DNA of 64,000 nt from the NCBI RefSeq assembly GCF_004005495.1, contig NZ_RZYA01000011.1, positions 204,552-268,551 of the forward strand. Direction: 5' to 3'. Of the stretch, positions 1 through 8,689 are shown piece by piece (the first letter of the stretch is position 1; the number at the start of each line of letters is the position of its first letter). A program made the position numbers and the translations under genes. The notes under the pieces were generated by a model. The model was not told the DNA's origin. It saw nothing but the letters and a program-made list of their open reading frames with translations, and did not search any database. Source of the stretch: Streptomyces antnestii. Its GTDB lineage: Bacteria > Actinomycetota > Actinomycetes > Streptomycetales > Streptomycetaceae.

Positions 1-2
1 CA

Positions 3-1280
3 CTACTTCCTGCCCGGCGTCCAGTTCATGCCCCACCCATAGGCGTAGTCGACGGTGCGCTGGGGGCTCACTCCGCGCTCCGGCACGAGGTACCGGGCCT
101 CGCGCTGCACGGTCAGGTCGCTTCCAGTGTTCGTGATCAGCGCGAGGGCGCACACCGTCGACGGCACGGTGCACTCGTCCAGGGAGAAGTCGACGGCCGC
201 GCCGAACTGGGGCTGGAGCGTGACGGTCGCGTGCAGGTCGGCGAAGCTGCGGGCGCCTTCGTAGATGGTGACGAAGATGAGGACGCGCCGCAGTTCGTTC
301 TTGTGGTCGAGGTTGATCGTCAGGTTCTCGCCGCTGGAGACGGCGCCCGTGCGGTCGTCGCCGTCGAGGTGGATGTACGGCGGGCGTTGCAGCGCTCCGA
401 AGGCGTTGCCCAGCGCCTGGACGACGCCCTTGCGGCCGTCGGTGAGCTCGTAGAGGGCGCACAGGTCCAGGTCGAGGTCCGCGTGCTGGGCCACGGCCCG
501 GCCCAGTTTGCTGCCCCACCCCTTGAACTGCTTGTGCACCTCCCAGTTGAGGTTGACGCGCATCGCGCCGGAGGTGCCGCCCTGCTTGGTCAGGGAGACG
601 GACGGCGCCGCCTTCGTGAGCGTCACTTTGGTGAGGCGGACGGGCTGCGTGGGCGCGGCGGGGGGCATGGGCGGAGGCGGCGTCACGGGGGCGGCGACCG
701 GCGGCGCGGGCTGCACGGGGGCGGGCCGAGCGGGGGTAGGAGGCGTCTGCGCGGCCGGCTGCGGTTCGTCGACCGTGATCCCGTAGTCGGTGGCCAGGCC
801 CGCCAGGCCGCTGCCGTATCCCTGGCCGACGGCCCGGAACTTCCAGGTGCCCTGGCGCCGGTACAGCTCGCCGAGGACGAAGGCGGTCTCCACGCTCGCG
901 TCGGCGCTGTCGTAGCGCGCGATCTCGGCGCCGCTCGCCGCGTCGAGGACTCTGATGTGGAGGCCGGGGACCTGTCCGAACGTGCCGCCGTCCGACGAGG
1001 CGGCGAGCACGACGCTCTCGATCGCGGGCTCCACGCGCGCGAGGTCGACCGCGAGCGTGTCGGTCACCTGGCCGTCCGCGTTGCGCTTTCCCTCGTGCCG
1101 TACGGCCCCCGAGGCGTGCGCCGGCTGGTTGTAAAAGACGAAGTCCGCGTCCGAACGGACCTTTCCGGAGACGAGCAGCAGGGCGGACGCATCCGTGTCG
1201 GGCACGCCCGCGCCCGAACGCCACCCCAATTCGACGCGCACAGCAGACGCCGGCACGACGACATTCTGACCTTTAGACAT
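3..1280 (-). CDS. TerD/TerA-family stress protein with two Ter-like domains
   Basis: The protein (about 425 aa) belongs to the TerD/TerA tellurium-resistance family, cytoplasmic calcium-binding stress proteins of unclear biochemistry. Residues 1-180 form one TerD-like domain (VELGWRSG, DADFVFYNQP, AVDLARVEPAIESVVLAAS, YRRQGTWKFRAVGQGY). A Pro/Ala-rich linker of about 45 residues follows, then a second TerA-like domain (LDLDLCALYELTDG, YIHLDGDDRTG, ENLTINL). I chose the ATG at 1280 (MSKGQN) because GGGGGCGG lies about 8 nt upstream; an ATG at 1286 would leave too little spacing. The longer frame to 1379 lacks family similarity. The gene is complete, its TAG lying at the very edge of the window. 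It is divergent from the next gene. Family assignment is firm; the role is inferred. Confidence 0.88.
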   Translation of the reverse strand: MSKGQNVVVPASAVRVELGWRSGAGVPDTDASALLLVSGKVRSDADFVFYNQPAHASGAVRHEGKRNADGQVTDTLAVDLARVEPAIESVVLAASSDGGTFGQVPGLHIRVLDAASGAEIARYDSADASVETAFVLGELYRRQGTWKFRAVGQGYGSGLAGLATDYGITVDEPQPAAQTPPTPARPAPVQPAPPVAAPVTPPPPMPPAAPTQPVRLTKVTLTKAAPSVSLTKQGGTSGAMRVNLNWEVHKQFKGWGSKLGRAVAQHADLDLDLCALYELTDGRKGVVQALGNAFGALQRPPYIHLDGDDRTGAVSSGENLTINLDHKNELRRVLIFVTIYEGARSFADLHATVTLQPQFGAAVDFSLDECTVPSTVCALALITNTGSDLTVQREARYLVPERGVSPQRTVDYAYGWGMNWTPGRK

Positions 1281-1532
1281 TGACATGTCCGCCCCCAACA
1301 GAGATCTCCGGGTACCTGACCAACCTATTCCCCGCGCCGGAAAGGGCACGAGGACATGCGTTTGATGATCACTGGACAACCGCCGGTAACCCGCCAGGAA
1401 CTCGCCTTTACACGATCCGAACGCCGACCGACGACCGTTTTTGCCAAGTTCGCTCGCATTGGGGATCGCAAGTCACTGACGACACGCAAAACAACCCTCT
1501 TATCGGTCTCCCCAACCAGCACATCGTGGGCT

Positions 1533-1538
1533 TAACTT
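1533..1538 (+). promoter_or_regulatory. candidate -10 for a leaderless transcript
   Basis: TAACTT ends 7 nt before the ATG at 1546, and no Shine-Dalgarno sequence lies between them. This matches the geometry of leaderless actinobacterial promoters. No convincing -35 is visible. Confidence 0.4.
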
Positions 1539-1545
1539 ATGTGCC

Positions 1546-1983
1546 ATGACCTCCCCCCGCTCCACCTATGGCGGCGGTTACTACTCCGCGCCGTCCTTCC
1601 CGGACACTCCGATCTACGACTCCCTCGTCGCAGAGCGGGGCACACCCCAGATCGCCCCGATCCGGGTCCCTGCCATGTACGACACCCCCGGCAGCCACCT
1701 GCCAGCGCTTCCCTCGGCGCTTCCCGCGCTGCCGGCAGCGCCCTCCGCGCCCATGCCCCAGTACGGCTACGCCGCACCGCAGCAGGCGCCTCTCCAGCAC
1801 GCTCCGCAGCCGTACATCCCGCAGCAGGCCACCGCTCCGCGCGGTTACGCGGGCATGCAGCAACCGCAGCAGCAGCGGCCCGCGCCCGGCACCGGTTACG
1901 AGGCCATGCGCCCCGCGGCGCCCCGCCCCGCCGCCGCGCCGTACGAGGATCCGTACAACCGTCAGCAGTACCGCGGTTATTGA
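1546..1983 (+). CDS. Pro/Gln/Tyr-rich low-complexity protein (DUF6643-like)
   Basis: This 145-aa protein starts MTSPRSTYGGGYYSAPSF and contains a conserved-looking N-terminal segment (TPIYDSLVAERGTPQIAPI, about residues 20-40). The rest is rich in Pro, Ala, Gln and Tyr, with PQ repeats (QQPQQQRPAP) and a Tyr/Arg-rich end. I recognise the N-terminus as that of a small Streptomyces-restricted family, which I believe is DUF6643, of unknown function. No signal peptide or membrane segment is visible, so it is probably a disordered cytoplasmic protein. It lacks a ribosome-binding site (see the -10 candidate just upstream). It is followed 45 bp later by the MOSC gene on the same strand. Confidence 0.75.
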   Translation: MTSPRSTYGGGYYSAPSFPDTPIYDSLVAERGTPQIAPIRVPAMYDTPGSHLPALPSALPALPAAPSAPMPQYGYAAPQQAPLQHAPQPYIPQQATAPRGYAGMQQPQQQRPAPGTGYEAMRPAAPRPAAAPYEDPYNRQQYRGY

Positions 1984-2028
1984 TCTCCTGGCCATGGGGC
2001 TGTCCTCGCTTGCTGGCAGGATGGCCCC

Positions 2029-2853
2029 ATGCCGAACGCCTCGCTCCACTCGCTCCACATCCACCCACTGAAATCGGTTCGGGGACACGCGCCGCGCGAG
2101 GCGGCCGTGGAGCCGTGGGGTCTCGCAGGAGACCGCCGGTGGGTGCTCGTCGACACCTCGGGCAAGGTGGTGACCCAGCGTCAGTACCCTGGCCTCGCGC
2201 TCACGGCCGCCGCGATACCCGACGGTGACAGTCTGCGCATGTCGGCCCCCGGCCGCGCGCCCCTGACCGTGCCGGTACCCGACGCGGCCGGGACGACGAC
2301 GGTGAACATCTTCGGCGACAAGGTCGAGGCCGTGCTCGCCGAGGACGCGGCGCACCGCTGGTGGAGCGCACACCTCGACGCCGACGTCCGGCTCGCCCAC
2401 CTCGACGACCCGGCGACGCGGCGCCCCGTCGACCCCGCGTACGCGAAGCCCGGCGAGACGGTCAGTTTCGCGGACGGTTACCCTCTGCTGCTCACCACCC
2501 TGTCCTCGCTCGACGCCCTCAACTCCCTCATCGCCCAGGGCGACCACTGCGACGAGGGCCCGCTGCCCATGAACCGCTTCCGGCCCAACGTGGTCGTGGA
2601 CGGCACCCCGCCCTGGGCGGAGGACGACTGGTCACGCATCGCCATCGGCGAGGTCACGTTCCGTATCACGAAGAAGAGCGGGCGCTGCGTGGTGACCACC
2701 ACGAATCAGACAACCGCGGAGCGCGGCAAGGAGCCCCTGCGGACGCTCGCCCGCCACCGCCGCTTCGGTGACCAGCTGTGTTTCGGGACGAATCTGGTTC
2801 CCGAGACGACGGGCACGCTCCGGATCGGTGACGCGATCACGATCCTGGAGTGA
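2029..2853 (+). CDS. MOSC domain protein (YcbX/mARC-like)
   Basis: The 274-aa protein has an N-terminal MOSC beta-barrel domain (LHIHPLKSVRGHAPREAAVE, WGLAGDRRWVLVD, TQRQYPGLAL) and a C-terminal MOSC domain with NRFRPNVVVDG and a conserved cysteine in SGRCVVTTT near residue 224. Proteins with this layout (E. coli YcbX, mitochondrial mARC) carry molybdenum cofactor and reduce N-hydroxylated compounds, the Cys being the likely Mo ligand. A CAGGAT hexamer 6 nt before the ATG may be a leaderless -10. Length is typical. The substrate cannot be told from sequence. Confidence 0.9.
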   Translation: MPNASLHSLHIHPLKSVRGHAPREAAVEPWGLAGDRRWVLVDTSGKVVTQRQYPGLALTAAAIPDGDSLRMSAPGRAPLTVPVPDAAGTTTVNIFGDKVEAVLAEDAAHRWWSAHLDADVRLAHLDDPATRRPVDPAYAKPGETVSFADGYPLLLTTLSSLDALNSLIAQGDHCDEGPLPMNRFRPNVVVDGTPPWAEDDWSRIAIGEVTFRITKKSGRCVVTTTNQTTAERGKEPLRTLARHRRFGDQLCFGTNLVPETTGTLRIGDAITILE

Positions 2854-3028
2854 CTGATCGCCCCATGTGAGGGAACCCCGCGCCAGGACACGGTCGTTGG
2901 AGCACAATGGAAAGGCCGGGACCGGCAGAGGCCGACGTCGAGCGGGGTGATTTCCCTCTCTCTTCGACCCACTCACGCGTGAGCCGTGCCGTTCACGGTT
3001 AAAACGGACGCGGAAGGGGGTGCTGGCC

Positions 3029-3634
3029 GTGCGGGCAATCGCCGGACTCTGGCGGTGGCGGCACAATCCGCTGCGCCGTGCGACCGACCTCGCGGAGGCC
3101 TGGGTCGCACTGGCGGCGGTGCTGCTGATCGTCGTCGTCGCACCGCTCATCGGCGTCGCGACGGGAGCAGCGGCCCAGGGGGCCCTGCTGCACTCCGTAC
3201 AGGAACAGCGCAAGGACCGCAGGGAAGTTCCCGCCACGGTCGTCCGGAAAGTGGCCCAGCCGCCGCTCGACCCCGACCCCGAGACGTCCTCCGCGAGAGA
3301 CGCGCACAGCCGGGTCGTCGCCGACTGGACGGGACCCGACGGCACGCACCACCACGGCAAGGTCCTGGCGAACCTCAAGACCCCGCACCCCGGTGACCGG
3401 TTCCCGCTGTGGGTCGACGCCGGCGGTCAGGTCGTGGGCCGCCCGCTGGACACGGCGACGGCCACCACACACGCCGCACTGGCCGGATTCGGCACCGCGG
3501 CCGTCGCCGCGGGCCTGGTCGAGGGCACGCGCCGCCTGATCGTCTGGCGCATGGTCCGCCGCCGGTACGAGCGTTGGGACCGCGCCTGGGACAAGGCGGG
3601 ACCCGACTGGGGCAGGACCGGCGCGGGCAGCTGA
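3029..3634 (+). CDS. Rv1733c-family membrane protein
   Basis: The 201-aa protein begins VRAIAGLWRWRHNPLRRATD, the typical start of actinobacterial proteins related to Mycobacterium tuberculosis Rv1733c. There are two membrane segments (about residues 27-50, VALAAVLLIVVVAPLIGV, and 150-170, AALAGFGTAAVAAGLV) flanking an extracytoplasmic loop, and a basic C-terminal tail (VWRMVRRRYERWDRAW). Function is unknown. I prefer the GTG at 3029, which has GGAAGGGGG about 8 nt upstream, over the GTG at 3020, which would overlap that ribosome-binding site. Nothing in the neighbourhood indicates a partner. Confidence 0.8.
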   Translation: MRAIAGLWRWRHNPLRRATDLAEAWVALAAVLLIVVVAPLIGVATGAAAQGALLHSVQEQRKDRREVPATVVRKVAQPPLDPDPETSSARDAHSRVVADWTGPDGTHHHGKVLANLKTPHPGDRFPLWVDAGGQVVGRPLDTATATTHAALAGFGTAAVAAGLVEGTRRLIVWRMVRRRYERWDRAWDKAGPDWGRTGAGS

Positions 3635-3749
3635 GCCGCCGTACGGACCGGTCAACTCAGCGGCTGCGCGCACGCTACGGTGGACCCACCTTCGCCGCGG
3701 GGATCGCAGCGAGGACCCGCGTACGACGAGGTGGGGGCACGACAAAGCC

Positions 3750-6158
3750 ATGGCACAGGGCACGGTCCAGGTGACGCACACCGGCACGTCGCGGTGGCGG
3801 CGCCGCACTGGGGAGTACGCATCGCTCGCCGCGGCCCTGGAGGCCGCGGGAGACGGTGACGTGCTGACCGTGGCGTCGGGCACGTACAGAGAGAACCTCG
3901 TCGTCGAGCGCGCGGTCACCCTGCGGGGCCCCGAAGGTTCGCCCGGGTCGGTGCGGATCGCCCCCGTCGACGGGGTGCCGCTCACGGTGCGCGCGTCCGC
4001 GACCGTCGCCGATCTGCATGTCGAGGGGCAGGACTCCGCGGCCCCCGCCCTGCTGGTCGAGGAAGGCGCTCCCGAGTTCGCGGACCTGCGCATCGTCACC
4101 CGCTCCGCGGCCGGCATAGAGGTGCGGGGCGGCGCGCGGCCGACCGTACGACGCTGCACCGTCGACAATCCCGGGGGCATCGGCATCGTCGTACTCGACG
4201 GCGGGGGCGGGGTCTTCGAGGAGTGCGAGGTCGTCTCGGCCGGGCAGGCGGGCGTGGCCGTACGGGGCGGCGCACACCCGCGTCTTGAGCGCTGCCGGGT
4301 GCACCACGCGTCGGGTTCCGGACTGTCCGTCACCGGCGAGCACAGCGGCCTGGAAGCCGTCGGCTGCGAGGTGTACGAGGTCAAGGGCACGGGGGTGCAG
4401 GTCACCGGCCGCGCCACCGCGCACCTCACGGACTGCGACGTGCACCGCACGACGTCGGACGGTGTCACGCTCGACACGGACGCGGTCCTCACCCTCGCCG
4501 ACTGCCGTATCCACGACATCCCGGAGAACGCGATCGACCTGCGCTCCCGGTCGGTCCTGACGCTGACCCGCTCGACGGTGCGCCGGTTCGGGCGCAACGG
4601 CCTGTCGGTGTGGGACCCGGGCACACGCGTGGACGCCAACCAGTGCGAGATCCACGACAGTACGGGGGACTACCCCGCGGTGTGGGTGAGCGACGGTGCG
4701 GCCGCCGTCCTGGAATCGTGCCGCGTGCACGACGTGCCGGACGCCCTGTTCGTCCTTGACCGGGGCTCGCGCGTGGACGTCGTCGACAGCGACCTCTCCC
4801 AAGTACGCAACACGGCCGTGTCGGTGAGCGACGGAGCCACCGCACAGTTGGACGACTGCCGCATCCGCGAGGCCGCGACCGGCGCCTGGTTCCGTGACCA
4901 CGGCAGCGGCGGCACCCTCGCCGGCTGCACCGTCGACGCCGTCCAGACCGGTGTCATCGTCACCAAGGGCGCCGACCCGACGATCGAGCGCTGCACGGTC
5001 ACCTCCCCCACCGAGGCCGGCTTCTACGTGTCGGCTGAGGGCCGGGGAGGCTTCCACGGCTGCCGCGTCACGGGCAGCGAGGGCTACGGCTTCCACATCA
5101 TCGACGGCTGCCGCACGACGCTCAAGAAGTGCCGTACGGAACGGTGTTCACGCGGTGGTTACGAGTTCGCCGAGGACGGACCCGTCGTCGAGGAGTGCAC
5201 GAGCGACGAGAGCGGCGGGGTCCGTCCGGCCGGCAGGACAGCCGCGCCCGCGCCCGCCGTGCAGACGGCCACCCAGACCGTGGGACTGCTCAGCGCGCTG
5301 CCCGGCCAGCGGGCGACGGAGCCCTCCGTGGAGGCACCGGCCACCACCCGTACGCCGACGGACGTCCTCGGTGAACTCGACACCCTGGTGGGTCTGGACA
5401 GCGTCAAACGCGAGGTGCGCGCCCTCACGGACATGATCGAGGTGGGCCGGCGCCGCCAGGAGGCGGGCCTCAAGGCGGCCTCCGTCCGGCGCCACCTGGT
5501 GTTCACGGGCTCCCCCGGCACCGGCAAGACGACCGTGGCACGCCTGTACGGCGAGATCCTCGCCTCGCTCGGCGTCCTGGAGAACGGCCATCTGGTCGAG
5601 GTGTCGCGGGTCGACCTGGTCGGTGAACACATCGGCTCGACCGCCATCCGCACCCAGGAGGCCTTCCAACGCGCCCACGGCGGCGTCCTGTTCATCGACG
5701 AGGCGTACGCGCTGTCCCCCGAGGACTCCGGTCGCGACTTCGGGCGTGAGGCCATCGACACCCTCGTGAAGCTGATGGAGGACCAGCGCGACTCCGTCGT
5801 GGTGATCGTCGCGGGCTACACGGCCGAGATGGAGCGCTTCCTTTCGGTCAACCCCGGTGTGGCGTCCCGTTTCTCACGGACCATCACGTTCTCCGACTAC
5901 GTGCCGGAGGAGCTGCTGAGGATCGTGGAGCAGCAGGCCGACGAGCACGAGTACCGGCTCGGCGAGGGCGCGTCCGAAGCGCTTCTGAAGCACTTCACGG
6001 CGCTCCCGAAGGGGCCCGCCTTCGGCAACGGCCGCACGGCGCGCCAGACCTTCGAGTCGATGGTGGAGCGCCACGCGGGCCGGGTCGCCCAGCTCGCCGA
6101 GCCGACCAAGGACGACCTGACCCTGCTCTACGAGGCGGACCTGCCCGAACTGCCTTGA
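3750..6158 (+). CDS. right-handed beta-helix / CbbX-type AAA+ ATPase fusion
   Basis: This 802-aa protein fuses two modules. Residues about 10-485 form a right-handed parallel beta-helix with many degenerate repeats of about 22-24 residues (recurring forms such as GGARPTVRRCTV, GGAHPRLERCRV, ATAHLTDCDVH). A variable linker (about 490-530) leads to a CbbX/SpoVK/EccA-type AAA+ domain: Walker A GSPGTGKT near residue 586, Walker B VLFIDEAYAL near 645, and ASRFSRTI near 705 as arginine-finger region. Such AAA+ proteins remodel other proteins, and the helix is a plausible target-binding surface. It is cytoplasmic, with no signal peptide. Its 3' end overlaps the convergent hydrolase gene by 31 bp. 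The client is unknown. Confidence 0.88.
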   Translation: MAQGTVQVTHTGTSRWRRRTGEYASLAAALEAAGDGDVLTVASGTYRENLVVERAVTLRGPEGSPGSVRIAPVDGVPLTVRASATVADLHVEGQDSAAPALLVEEGAPEFADLRIVTRSAAGIEVRGGARPTVRRCTVDNPGGIGIVVLDGGGGVFEECEVVSAGQAGVAVRGGAHPRLERCRVHHASGSGLSVTGEHSGLEAVGCEVYEVKGTGVQVTGRATAHLTDCDVHRTTSDGVTLDTDAVLTLADCRIHDIPENAIDLRSRSVLTLTRSTVRRFGRNGLSVWDPGTRVDANQCEIHDSTGDYPAVWVSDGAAAVLESCRVHDVPDALFVLDRGSRVDVVDSDLSQVRNTAVSVSDGATAQLDDCRIREAATGAWFRDHGSGGTLAGCTVDAVQTGVIVTKGADPTIERCTVTSPTEAGFYVSAEGRGGFHGCRVTGSEGYGFHIIDGCRTTLKKCRTERCSRGGYEFAEDGPVVEECTSDESGGVRPAGRTAAPAPAVQTATQTVGLLSALPGQRATEPSVEAPATTRTPTDVLGELDTLVGLDSVKREVRALTDMIEVGRRRQEAGLKAASVRRHLVFTGSPGTGKTTVARLYGEILASLGVLENGHLVEVSRVDLVGEHIGSTAIRTQEAFQRAHGGVLFIDEAYALSPEDSGRDFGREAIDTLVKLMEDQRDSVVVIVAGYTAEMERFLSVNPGVASRFSRTITFSDYVPEELLRIVEQQADEHEYRLGEGASEALLKHFTALPKGPAFGNGRTARQTFESMVERHAGRVAQLAEPTKDDLTLLYEADLPELP

Positions 6159-8473
6159 GATCCGGCGGACTCGGCGGCCTCTCCGTCCGGGCGTGGTGCC
6201 GGGACCTCCGGGCGCAGACGGGCCAGCAGGCGGGCCCGCTCCTCGGCGAAGACCGGGTCGGCCTGGTAGTCGGAGTGGCCCAGGATCGCCGCGGGCAGCG
6301 GGTGTTGCTCGGTGCGGCCGTAGGCGAGGGGGTCCTTGAGGGGCGGGTGGTCGACCTGGGGGCCGCCTTCGCCGGGCAGCCGGACGGGCCCGCCGATCGG
6401 GTCGGTCTTGCGGTACAGGTTGCGCCAGCAGTCGACCTGGCGGTGCAGAGCGGTGAGCGCCTCGGGGCCGAAGTGGGCGGGGAACCAGCGTCCGTAGAGC
6501 CGCTCCAGGGGTGAGCCGTAGGTGAGCAGGGCGACGCGTCGGCGGACCGTGGGGGGCAGCTGCCAGGCGGCCGCCGCGGCGAGGACGCTGCCCTGGGAGT
6601 GGCCCGACAGGACGAGACGGCCGCCGGTGGTGCGGGTCCAGGTGGCCATGCGCCAGGTCAGGTCCGGGACGGCGCGCTCCGCGTAGCAGGGCGGCGCGAA
6701 GGGGTGTGCGGCGCGCGGCCAGAACGTGCCGACGTCCCACAGGATGCCGATCGTCCGGCGGGCCGACGCGTCGCGGTAGGCGCGCCTGCCCCAGGTGACG
6801 AAGAGTATGAAGCCGAGGCCGATGAGCCAGGAGCCCATCGCCTGCGCGGTCTGGGCGGCGCCCTCGACGATGTCGGGCGCGCCCTGCGCGGCCCGGCCGG
6901 GGACCTGATGGGTGGCCCAGGCGCCGACGAGTGCCCCCGCCCCGAGGAAGAGGGTCACGGCGGAGACGACGCCGATGATCATGGGCGCCTGGTCGGTGAG
7001 GGCGGCACGCGCGCGCGTGCCGGCGATGCGGCTGGTGCGGGCGGCGTCCTCGGGCTCCCCCGGGTAGTCGGTCGCGAGGGTGGCGGCCTCGATGCGCTTG
7101 AGGCGCAGGGTGCGTACGGCGAGGATCGCGCACACCACGGCGACGGCGACCAGGAGGGGCGGGATCACGGAGGCCTGCCAGGACAGCAGGACGGGCGGTC
7201 CGGCGAAGGTGCTGTCCGCGCCCGGGGTGCCGGGGCCGTCCAGCCAGTCGGCGACGCGCTGGGCGACTCCTCCGGACATCACGCCGCCCAGGGCGCAGGC
7301 GAGCATCGCGGTGGCGGGGCCGCCGAGGCCGCGCAGGGCGGCGCGGGAGTCGCGGGCGCGGCGGTGGATGGCGTGCGCGACCAGGGCGAGCGCCACGATC
7401 AGCGCGCCCTGCACGAGGACGATGCCGCCGAACGTGGCGTCGCCGGGGAGCCGGCCGTGGGACCGCCACTCGGGGCGTGACCAGCCGGCGTAGAGGAAGG
7501 TGAGGACGAGGAGGGTGAGTGCGGCCGCGGGCAGACGGCGGACGAGGGTGCGGTCGAGGGTCCGGTCGATCTTGTGCTCGCTGCGGCCCCTGCGGCACAC
7601 CACCCAGATGACGATGACCGCGCCCACGACGAGGGCGCCGTCGAGGAGCCGGCCGAGCACGTCGAGGAGGGCGGGGCCGCCGCTCTCGCGGTCGAACCTG
7701 GCGGCGGAGGTGCCGACGGCCGCCGCGACGGTGAGCAGGCCCGCGGCGGTGTGCGCGGCGCGCAGCCGGGCGACGAGGCGGCGCCCGTACCAGAACCCGG
7801 GCCTGCCGAGCGCGGTGGTGGGGGCCTCGTCGGGGTCGGGCTGGTGAGGAAGGGGCTGCTGGGACTCATACGCGCTCCAGGTGCGGTGGGAGAGGTACCA
7901 CAGGAGTGTGGTGAGGGCGGTGGGGACGGCGGAGGCGAGGGCGAGGCGGCGGCCGGGCTGGCTCCACCAGCCGCCGTGTCCGTGCGCGTCGACCGCCAGG
8001 AAGCCGAGCCAGGAGCGTCCTTCGGCGCACGCGTGCGTGCCCGCGCACTGCCAGGCCGTCAGATCGAGCGCCACCTCGCAGGCCGCGGCGACCAGGAGGA
8101 CGGTGAGGCTGAGGCCGGCGAGGCGCACAAGGAGGCCGTAGGCGCGCACGGTCCGCGTCCGGCGGTGGGCGTCGGGACGCATCCAGTGGGCGAGGTTGAC
8201 GACCATGAAGGGCAGCAGCAACAGCCATAAGGCGCGCGAGCCGTTGCCCGAGGTGAGGTTGCACCAGACGTACGCCTCGGGAACGGGCTTGCCCCGGTAG
8301 TCGTCGGGGCGTTTCTCCGCGTCGACGTCGGCGGCGCGGCGGTAGACCGCGGCCGTGTCGTCGCCGGAGACGCGGACCGTGCGCGGGTCGTCGAGCATCG
8401 CCGCGGGTGTGGTGCCCCCCACGCCGTGGACCAGTAGTTCGAGAGCGGTCTCGGCCGCCGTGTCACGCTCCAC
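6128..8473 (-). CDS. large polytopic membrane protein with C-terminal alpha/beta-hydrolase domain
   Basis: The roughly 781-aa protein starts with a short hydrolase-like segment (ALELLVHGVGGTTP). This is followed by about nine or ten membrane segments over residues 70-530 (for example ALWLLLLPFMVVNL, LTALTTLLWYL, IIGVVSAVTLFLGAGALVG), and then a cytoplasmic or surface alpha/beta-hydrolase segment. The serine nucleophile elbow GHSQG lies near residue 623, with later DYQADP and LYRKTDPIGGPV. The GTG at 8473 is preceded by GGGGGAACC. The reading frame stays open to 9589 on the opposite side of the DeoR gene, but that extension is non-homologous shadow. A lipase/esterase role is plausible; the substrate is unknown. 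Confidence 0.78.
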   Translation of the reverse strand: MERDTAAETALELLVHGVGGTTPAAMLDDPRTVRVSGDDTAAVYRRAADVDAEKRPDDYRGKPVPEAYVWCNLTSGNGSRALWLLLLPFMVVNLAHWMRPDAHRRTRTVRAYGLLVRLAGLSLTVLLVAAACEVALDLTAWQCAGTHACAEGRSWLGFLAVDAHGHGGWWSQPGRRLALASAVPTALTTLLWYLSHRTWSAYESQQPLPHQPDPDEAPTTALGRPGFWYGRRLVARLRAAHTAAGLLTVAAAVGTSAARFDRESGGPALLDVLGRLLDGALVVGAVIVIWVVCRRGRSEHKIDRTLDRTLVRRLPAAALTLLVLTFLYAGWSRPEWRSHGRLPGDATFGGIVLVQGALIVALALVAHAIHRRARDSRAALRGLGGPATAMLACALGGVMSGGVAQRVADWLDGPGTPGADSTFAGPPVLLSWQASVIPPLLVAVAVVCAILAVRTLRLKRIEAATLATDYPGEPEDAARTSRIAGTRARAALTDQAPMIIGVVSAVTLFLGAGALVGAWATHQVPGRAAQGAPDIVEGAAQTAQAMGSWLIGLGFILFVTWGRRAYRDASARRTIGILWDVGTFWPRAAHPFAPPCYAERAVPDLTWRMATWTRTTGGRLVLSGHSQGSVLAAAAAWQLPPTVRRRVALLTYGSPLERLYGRWFPAHFGPEALTALHRQVDCWRNLYRKTDPIGGPVRLPGEGGPQVDHPPLKDPLAYGRTEQHPLPAAILGHSDYQADPVFAEERARLLARLRPEVPAPRPDGEAAESAGSQGSSGRSAS

Positions 8474-8689
8474 CGTTCGGTTCCCCCGATTGACGTGTAC
8501 GTGTGGTGCCGGAATCAGAATCCCCGCTGACGCCCGCGCTACGCATCCGCCCTCACGGAATCTCCCCCATCCGTGCGACCGCACGTCATACGGGCCGCGC
8601 GAGCGGGCAGTGGTACGGGTGTCGGTGGCGCGTGCGAGGATGTGGCGACCGTGGACGGCTGTGACGAGGCGAAGGGATCCGACAAGGAC

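Noticed and set aside
231..1283. Long open frames on the opposite strand of real genes (also 3675-5096 minus, 12869-14245 plus, 14303-15907 plus, 21535-22962 minus).
   Set aside because: Low-complexity Arg/Gly/Ala products without motifs; these are mirror frames typical of high-GC DNA.
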